Below, piece after piece: positions 59,448 through 64,000 of a DNA stretch of 64,000 bases (its first letter is position 1; every line of letters begins with the position of its first letter). The stretch is from the NCBI RefSeq assembly GCF_007995085.1, contig NZ_VOQS01000003.1:1488001-1552000 (forward strand), written 5' to 3'. The notes beneath the pieces are model-generated. The model was given only the letters and a program-made list of their open reading frames with translations, was not told where the DNA came from and searched no databases. The translations under genes were made by a program, and so were the position numbers. This DNA is from Paraburkholderia azotifigens. GTDB taxonomy: Bacteria > Pseudomonadota > Gammaproteobacteria > Burkholderiales > Burkholderiaceae.

Positions 59448-60149
59448 TTATCCCACCTGGTTCAGTTCGAAGACCATATCGACGGCACTGCCGTTCCAGT
59501 TGTACTCCAGGTACGCCGAATGATGGCAGTCGCGCAGCAGCGTCGTCTTGAACGCGGCGAGGCACTCGCCCGCCGCGTCCCGCACCGACGGATACATGAT
59601 GCCCGGTGCGCCCGCTTCGCGCACCGCACGGCCGAGCGTCTGGCCGGGCGCATAGTCGTTCGGCGATAGCACCGATGAGTCGGCCGGCTCCGCGCCGCGC
59701 AGATCCACCACCTCGCCTTGCGCCAGCACCGTGTAGAGACGCATCTGCTGACGCATCGGCGGCTCCTGCGTGGCGGCGAGGAACAGGCCGGAGTGATAGC
59801 GCGTTTCGGCGATAGCGGTTTCGCGCGAGCGCGCACAGTAGAACACGCCATACGTGCCGTCCGAGAAGCGGCTGCCCTGCGGATTCAGATGTGTGAGCGC
59901 GGCCATGATCGGCCCGTAGCCGGGACCGAAGCGCCGCTCTTCGCGCGGCACGAGATCGAGATCGCCGACTTCGGTGCGCACGCGGTCATTGGTCATTGCT
60001 TCGAGCGCATACAGCGCCTCGAAGTCTTCGGACGACGCGACGCGGTCGAACAGGTTGACGGCGGGAAAGCGCGTGGGAATCACGCGATACGCCGGCGTCC
60101 AGGCGAGCGGGCACGCACGCCAGCGGTCTTGCCATTGTGGATCGGTCAC
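59448..60149 (-). CDS. RES-domain toxin (NAD+-degrading type)
   Basis: 233 residues from GTG 60149, which overlaps the antitoxin stop as GTGA; longer frames would lie inside the antitoxin gene. The RES domain (about 20-215) shows AYRVIPTRFPAVNLFDRV, GSRFSDGTYGVFYCARSRET followed by AIAETRYHSG (the R...E part of the motif) and GIMYPSVRDAAGECLAAF (the S). RES toxins of characterised TA pairs deplete NAD+. The downstream order (antitoxin first) and coupling support a type II toxin-antitoxin pair. Confidence 0.93.
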   Translation of the reverse strand: MTDPQWQDRWRACPLAWTPAYRVIPTRFPAVNLFDRVASSEDFEALYALEAMTNDRVRTEVGDLDLVPREERRFGPGYGPIMAALTHLNPQGSRFSDGTYGVFYCARSRETAIAETRYHSGLFLAATQEPPMRQQMRLYTVLAQGEVVDLRGAEPADSSVLSPNDYAPGQTLGRAVREAGAPGIMYPSVRDAAGECLAAFKTTLLRDCHHSAYLEYNWNGSAVDMVFELNQVG

Positions 60150-60583
60150 GCCCAGCCGCCTCGCATTGCATCGAGATACTGGCGCACGGCTACGAGGTCG
60201 CTGATATTGCCCGCCAGCATGCGGTCGAGCGCGCGGCGGCCGCCGAACGGCGGCGCGCTGTTGGGGCGCTTGACCCATGCGTCGGCGGCGGCGGGCTGCG
60301 GCAGCAGGATTTGCAGCGCCTTATAAATGCCGAGCAGCAGCGACAGGCGCTCCAGCGTGTCGCGGCTGAGACGCGCCGCTTGCGGCTCCTGCTTCCACTT
60401 GAAAAACGTGGAGCGGCCGGGCGAGCCGAGCAGGACGATCTGCTCTTCGGTATTCAGTTCCCAGTCGCGCGCGATGTTGAAGAATGCGCGCAGACCGGCG
60501 GCGGACATGTCCGCCATCGAAGGTTCGGCGGGAGGGCGTCGCAGCGGTCGTTCAGCGCTCGAATAGTGGGCGGCGGAAGACAT
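60146..60583 (-). CDS. Xre/MbcA/ParS-type antitoxin of the RES pair
   Basis: 145 residues. The N-terminal 60 residues hold an Xre-like helix-turn-helix (MSAAGLRAFFNIARDWELNT, IVLLGSPGRSTFFKWKQ). The C-terminal MbcA/ParS toxin-binding domain contains RLSLLLGIYKALQILLPQ, DAWVKRPNSAPPFGGRRALD and a final MLAGNISDLVAVRQYLDA. It neutralises the RES toxin and probably represses its own promoter. Confidence 0.93.
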   Translation of the reverse strand: MSSAAHYSSAERPLRRPPAEPSMADMSAAGLRAFFNIARDWELNTEEQIVLLGSPGRSTFFKWKQEPQAARLSRDTLERLSLLLGIYKALQILLPQPAAADAWVKRPNSAPPFGGRRALDRMLAGNISDLVAVRQYLDAMRGGWA

Positions 60584-60612
60584 GATCGGAGTCCTGTTTT
60601 GAACTTTTTATG

Positions 60613-60641
60613 CATATTAGTCTATATGTGGATTATTGCAA
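60613..60641 (-). promoter_or_regulatory. Promoter and candidate operator of the RES/Xre pair
   Basis: On the minus strand, -35 TTGCAA (60641-60636) and -10 TAATAT (60619-60614) have a 16-bp spacer and lie about 30 bp before the antitoxin ATG. The inverted repeat CATAT-N6-ATATG (60613-60628) covers the -10, as expected of an autoregulatory Xre operator. On the plus strand TATAAT at 60651-60656 may serve the divergent secreted-protein gene. Confidence 0.55.
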
Positions 60642-60687
60642 GTACGCCTGTATAATTCGCGCCTCGAGTTTTTGCACGGAGACTGCG

Positions 60688-61083
60688 GTGTCGCTGCGTT
60701 CGAAGGTGTGGGTGACGGTAGGGTTGTTGTGCGCGTCGATGGCGGCGCAGGCAGAGTACAAGGAAGTGTGGAATCCGCCCGAGGCGGCCCGCGGCGCGGC
60801 GCACGCTCATCATGGGAAGGCGGCGGCGCCGCATGCGAAGGTGGCTGGGGCGAAGCACGTCGGGTCTGCCAAGACGAAGACGAAGACGAAGCCGCAGCCG
60901 ATGGCGAAAAAGCCGCACAGCGTCGCTGTCAAACCGGTGCACGCGACGAGCGCGAAGGTTGCGCATGCCAAGCCCGTCCAGGCCGCGGCGAAACCTGCTC
61001 AGATCGCGGAAAGTCCAGCCGTTCAACCCGGCAGCAGCGGCAACGGCTCAACGCCGCGCGCACTGCCGCCTATCCTCCACTAA
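60688..61083 (+). CDS. Small secreted Ala/Lys/His-rich protein of unknown function
   Basis: 131 residues from GTG 60688, chosen because GGAG lies 6 bp before it; an ATG at 60610 would translate promoter-like AT-rich DNA. A signal peptide is clear (MSLRSKVWVTVGLLCASMAA, then QA before EYKEVW). The mature part is low complexity, basic and disordered: AHAHHGKAAAPHAKVAGAKH, KTKTKTK, and repeated AK/KP units. No family recognised. Similar short Ala/Lys-rich periplasmic proteins are common in Burkholderia. Divergent from the RES/Xre pair, apparently without relation. Confidence 0.7.
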   Translation: MSLRSKVWVTVGLLCASMAAQAEYKEVWNPPEAARGAAHAHHGKAAAPHAKVAGAKHVGSAKTKTKTKPQPMAKKPHSVAVKPVHATSAKVAHAKPVQAAAKPAQIAESPAVQPGSSGNGSTPRALPPILH

Positions 61084-61100
61084 GCCGTACGCCGCTGCGC

Positions 61101-61952
61101 TCACTGCGCGCTCAAGCCATTCGTCACGAGCCGCAACGACTCGATCGAGCGCGCATCGCGCACTCGCGAATGCAGTGTCACGCGCGATTCCGGCAACGGC
61201 GGCAGCCCGAGTCTCGGGCCTGAATCGACGAGTCCGCGCGGCGCGACACGCCTCGCGAGCGGCGAGACGGCAAGTCCGGCCGCCGCTGCTGCGCCTACCG
61301 CCTGCACGCCGCCGCCGACGAATGTCTCGCGCCACGCGATGCCCGCGCCGTCGAGCGTGCGCAGTGCAATCGAGCGCACGTTGCAGGGCGCGGCCAGCAG
61401 CGCGAGCGGCAGCGGCTCGTCCGCGCGCGGCTGCCATTCGGGCGTCGCGAGCCACGATAGCGGCTCCGTAAAGAGCAACTGGCCGTCGTCGCGCGGCACG
61501 TCGTCCGGTTCGTAGCGCACGATCACGGCGTCGAGCCGCCGTTCGTCGAACTGTTGCAGCAGCGTCGCCGACAGTCCCATGTGCAGCTCCAGCACGAGCC
61601 CCGGATCGTGTGCATTCATGCGCGCAAGCAGCGCCGCCAGATCGGCTCCCGCCACATGTTCGCTCAGGCCGAGCGCGAACCGCCGCCTGTCCGCCGACAA
61701 CGCGCCGAGCGCCCGGTCGTGTGCCCTGAGCAGATCGCGTGCGCCTTCCAGAAACGCTTCCCCATCCGCCGACAGCCGCACGACGCGCGGCGTGCGCTCC
61801 AGCAACTGCTTGCCGACATGCGCTTCCAGCCGCTTCAGTTTGAGGCTGACAGCGGATTGCGTGGTGTCGAGCGCGTCGGCGGCGCGGGTGAAGCTGCGCA
61901 GATCGGCGACCAGCACGAACGCGCGCACAGCATCCAGATCGAGTACTTTCAT
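61101..61952 (-). CDS. LysR-family transcriptional regulator
   Basis: 283 residues. The N-terminal helix-turn-helix (about 1-62) reads LDLDAVRAFVLVADLRSFTR and ADALDTTQSAVSLKLKRLEA. The substrate-binding domain (about 92-280) has LALLARMNAHDPGLVLELHM and LDAVIVRYEPDD. It is divergent from the tautomerase gene with a quasi-palindrome between them, the usual LysR layout, so the tautomerase is the likely target. The inducer is unknown. Confidence 0.95.
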   Translation of the reverse strand: MKVLDLDAVRAFVLVADLRSFTRAADALDTTQSAVSLKLKRLEAHVGKQLLERTPRVVRLSADGEAFLEGARDLLRAHDRALGALSADRRRFALGLSEHVAGADLAALLARMNAHDPGLVLELHMGLSATLLQQFDERRLDAVIVRYEPDDVPRDDGQLLFTEPLSWLATPEWQPRADEPLPLALLAAPCNVRSIALRTLDGAGIAWRETFVGGGVQAVGAAAAAGLAVSPLARRVAPRGLVDSGPRLGLPPLPESRVTLHSRVRDARSIESLRLVTNGLSAQ

Positions 61953-61963
61953 TTCCTTTGAAA

Positions 61964-61984
61964 ATAGATGAAATATTTATCTAT
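61964..61984. promoter_or_regulatory. Candidate LysR operator
   Basis: ATAGAT-N9-ATCTAT, 21 bp in all, with further partial symmetry in AAATATTT at the centre. AT-rich and placed in the 98-bp divergent gap, 12 bp from the LysR start and 67 bp from the tautomerase start. Confidence 0.55.
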
Positions 61985-62050
61985 ATCTGTTCATCATCAT
62001 AGACGCGAACTAATCTGAATGCACTTTCTCTTCATTCAAAGGAGTTCGAC

Positions 62051-62434
62051 ATGCCTTTCACCCGCATCGCACTTCGCGCCGGCAAGCCGGCCGCTTATCG
62101 CCAGGCGCTCACGCAAGGCATCCAGCGCGCGCTGATCGCCGAGTTCAACGTGCCCGAGGACGACATCTTCATGGCCATCACCGAGCATGACGAGAGCAAC
62201 TTCTTTTATGGGCGCAACTTTCTCGACATCCAGCGCAGCGACGATCTCGTGATGATCCAGCTCGCCGTGACCAACTCGCGCTCGGAGGAGCAGAAGAAGG
62301 CGCTTTACAGGCGCATCGTCGACAATCTCGCGGAATCTCCAGGCGTGCGGCGCGAAGACGTGTTCATCAACCTCGTCGAGGTGCTGAAGGAGAACTGGTC
62401 GTTCGGCAACGGGATTGCGCAGTACGCGCTGTGA
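62051..62434 (+). CDS. Tautomerase family protein
   Basis: 127-residue member of the 4-oxalocrotonate tautomerase/MIF superfamily (double beta-alpha-beta type). After Met removal the expected catalytic Pro is residue 2 (MPFTRIALRAGK). Other blocks are YRQALTQGIQRALIAEFNVP and VRREDVFINLVEVLKENWSF. A strong AAAGGAG ribosome site precedes the ATG. The substrate is unknown; control by the divergent LysR gene is likely. Confidence 0.92.
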   Translation: MPFTRIALRAGKPAAYRQALTQGIQRALIAEFNVPEDDIFMAITEHDESNFFYGRNFLDIQRSDDLVMIQLAVTNSRSEEQKKALYRRIVDNLAESPGVRREDVFINLVEVLKENWSFGNGIAQYAL

Positions 62435-62519
62435 GCCGCGCGGATGAAGGTGGCAGAGGATGGCCTCGCTATAATGGCCCACACCTTCATCCGTTCGTCA
62501 GCCGACGCTCACGCGAGCC

Positions 62520-63350
62520 ATGACATCCGACAACAACAACCCATCTCACGATCCCTTGCAGTTCGGCGGCTCGGTCTGGTTCCGTTCCGGCGAGCAGGCG
62601 CTCGGCGGCGCGCAGCGCATCACGCTGCTGGCCGCGATCGGCGAGACGGGCTCGATCACGGCGGGCGCCAAAGCCGTCGGCATGAGCTACAAGGCCGCGT
62701 GGGATGCCGTCGACGCGATGAACAACCTCGCGGGCGAAGCGCTCGTCGTCCGTTCGACGGGCGGCAAGGGCGGCGGCGGCACGACGCTTACGCCGCGCGC
62801 GCTGGCGCTGATCGAGACGTTTCGCGCTGTCGAGCGCGAGCATCGGCTGTTTCTGGAGCGCGCGGGCGCGGCGATCGCCGGTTTCTCCGACGACTGGCAG
62901 CTGATCGGCCGCATCGGCATGAAAACGAGCGCGCGCAACCAGTTGTACGGCAAGGTCGGCGCGATCCAGCGCGGCACCGTCAACGATGAGATTGCGCTGG
63001 CATTGCCTGGCGGGCAGAGCATCGTCGCCATCGTCACGCACGAAAGCACGGAGACGCTGGGGCTCGAGGTCGGCGCCGAGGCAGTCGCGCTCGTGAAGGC
63101 GTCGTCGGTGCTGCTCGTCGCGGACGACGGCGCATCGGAGCGGCTCTCGACACGCAACCGGCTGCGCGGAACGGTGTCGGCCGTGCAGCGCGGCGCGGTG
63201 AATGCGGAGGTCTCGCTGACGCTCGAAGGCGGTGCCGTTCTGACGTCCGTCGTCACGAACGAAAGCGTCGCGGAACTGGGCATTGCCGAAGGGCAGACGC
63301 TCGTCGCCGCGTTCAAGGCATCGAGCGTGATTCTGGGCGTGACGGCCTGA
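62520..63350 (+). CDS. modE: Molybdate-responsive regulator ModE
   Basis: 276 residues, matching ModE. The N-terminal winged helix (about 18-125, ITLLAAIGETGSITAGAKAV and GMSYKAAWDAVDAMNNLAGE) binds DNA. Two tandem TOBE/MOP domains (about 132-196 and 205-273), each starting with SARNQLYGKVGAIQRGTVN or STRNRLRGTVSAVQRGAVN, bind molybdate. It ends 7 bp from the convergent modC and probably represses the mod transport genes. No full ModE-type operator was seen inside the window. Confidence 0.95.
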   Translation: MTSDNNNPSHDPLQFGGSVWFRSGEQALGGAQRITLLAAIGETGSITAGAKAVGMSYKAAWDAVDAMNNLAGEALVVRSTGGKGGGGTTLTPRALALIETFRAVEREHRLFLERAGAAIAGFSDDWQLIGRIGMKTSARNQLYGKVGAIQRGTVNDEIALALPGGQSIVAIVTHESTETLGLEVGAEAVALVKASSVLLVADDGASERLSTRNRLRGTVSAVQRGAVNAEVSLTLEGGAVLTSVVTNESVAELGIAEGQTLVAAFKASSVILGVTA

Positions 63351-63357
63351 ACGCCAG

Positions 63358-64000
63358 TTACGAAACCGTCCGCGGATAGCCTCTGAACGGCACGTTCTCG
63401 CGCACGCTGCCGTCGTACACCTGCACGACCTGATCGCCGAATGCGGCGACATCGTCGGGATCGTGCGTGATCAACAGCATCGGAATATCGAGCCGCGTCT
63501 GCAGGTCCGATAGCTCGCGCCGCATGCGCGCGCGCAGCGCGTGATCGAGCGCGGAAAACGGCTCGTCGAGCAGCAGCAGGCGCGGCTGCGCGACCAGCGC
63601 GCGCGCCAGCGCCACGCGCTGCTTCTGTCCGCCCGACAGCTGCGCCGGGTGATGCCCGGCCACGCTCTTCAGATCGAGCGCGTCGAGCCAGTAGTCGATC
63701 TGCGGATGCGAAAAATGCCGCCGCGGATTCAGCCAGCCCGTGTGCATCCCGAAACCGATGTTCTGCCGCACGTTCAGGTGGGGAAACAGCGCGTAGTCCT
63801 GAAACAGATAAGCGAGTCTGCGCGCTTGCGGCTTCTGGTCGACGCCGCGTGCGCTGTCGAACAGCGCGTCGCCGTGCAGCACGATCTGGCCTTCGTCGGG
63901 ACGCAGCAGCCCGGCGATCGCCTGCAGCGTCAGACTCTTGCCCGCGCCCGACGGCCCGAACAGCACCATGCGCTGCGCGTTCGCCGTGAACGACACATCG
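63358..64000 (-). CDS. modC: Molybdate ABC transporter ATP-binding protein, 5' end missing (right edge)
   Basis: ATPase of the molybdate importer. About 214 residues are visible and the start lies beyond the right edge (an apparent ATG at 63996 is internal). Walker A is LFGPSGAGKSLTL, the signature is QLSGGQKQRVALARALVAQP, Walker B is LLLLDEPFSALDH and the switch His is LLITHDPDDVAAFG. Assignment to ModC rather than another importer rests on the adjacent modE. The ORF ends soon after the switch region, so the C-terminal TOBE domain of long ModC proteins is absent. Confidence 0.85.
   Translation of the reverse strand, partial: DVSFTANAQRMVLFGPSGAGKSLTLQAIAGLLRPDEGQIVLHGDALFDSARGVDQKPQARRLAYLFQDYALFPHLNVRQNIGFGMHTGWLNPRRHFSHPQIDYWLDALDLKSVAGHHPAQLSGGQKQRVALARALVAQPRLLLLDEPFSALDHALRARMRRELSDLQTRLDIPMLLITHDPDDVAAFGDQVVQVYDGSVRENVPFRGYPRTVS

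Overview
The window is high-GC DNA of a Burkholderiaceae bacterium, most likely Paraburkholderia or a close relative. This is inferred from gene order: the block gntR-sdhCDAB-sdhE-gltA followed by leuC-(entericidin)-leuD-leuB-asd-fimV-truA-trpF-trpB-(DNA methylase)-trpA-accD-folC-SPOR-cvpA-purF-metZ is a familiar Burkholderia arrangement. No rRNA, tRNA, CRISPR array, insertion sequence or phage gene was seen.

Layout. 1-9.5 kb: central carbon metabolism. A methylisocitrate lyase (cut by the left edge), a CitE-like lyase and malate dehydrogenase run leftwards. A GntR/HutC regulator, succinate dehydrogenase, SdhE and citrate synthase run rightwards. A 20-bp perfect palindrome and a good sigma70-type promoter lie between the two groups. 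9.5-28.7 kb: leucine, aspartate-family and tryptophan biosynthesis, plus pole/envelope genes (fimV, SPOR, cvpA), fatty-acid and folate genes (accD, folC), and purF and metZ. A small entericidin lipoprotein and a Thr/Ile-rich 38-codon ORF just upstream of asd were found by direct reading. 29.5-33 kb: an AraC regulator, an FKBP isomerase, a histidine-kinase-like protein with a decayed ATP lobe, and a CNNM/CorC membrane protein.

33-52.4 kb: a leftward glycogen/trehalose cluster: glgE, treS-maltokinase fusion, glgB, glgX, treZ, malQ, treY. TreS isomerises trehalose to maltose, maltokinase makes maltose-1-phosphate, GlgE polymerises it and GlgB branches the glucan. GlgX, MalQ, TreY and TreZ trim the glucan and return it to trehalose. 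Most joints are 4-bp ATGA/GTGA or short overlaps. One joint, glgB-glgX, is split by a large repeat. 53-57.8 kb: a DUF1345 membrane protein and a three-subunit FAD-dependent sugar dehydrogenase (Tat-exported small subunit, GMC flavoprotein with a Cys cluster, tri-haem cytochrome c). 58.6-64 kb: a metallophosphatase, a RES/Xre toxin-antitoxin pair, a small secreted protein, a LysR/tautomerase pair, and modE next to modC (cut by the right edge).

The least explained structure is a family of about 660-bp nested palindromes present three times (28790-29446, 42561-43215, 57822-58479), always between genes and with no convincing coding capacity. At every copy the plus strand changes from G+T-rich on the left to A+C-rich on the right over a few hundred bases, whatever the direction of the neighbouring genes. 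This may be the mark of a strand-specific mutational or repair process centred on the element.
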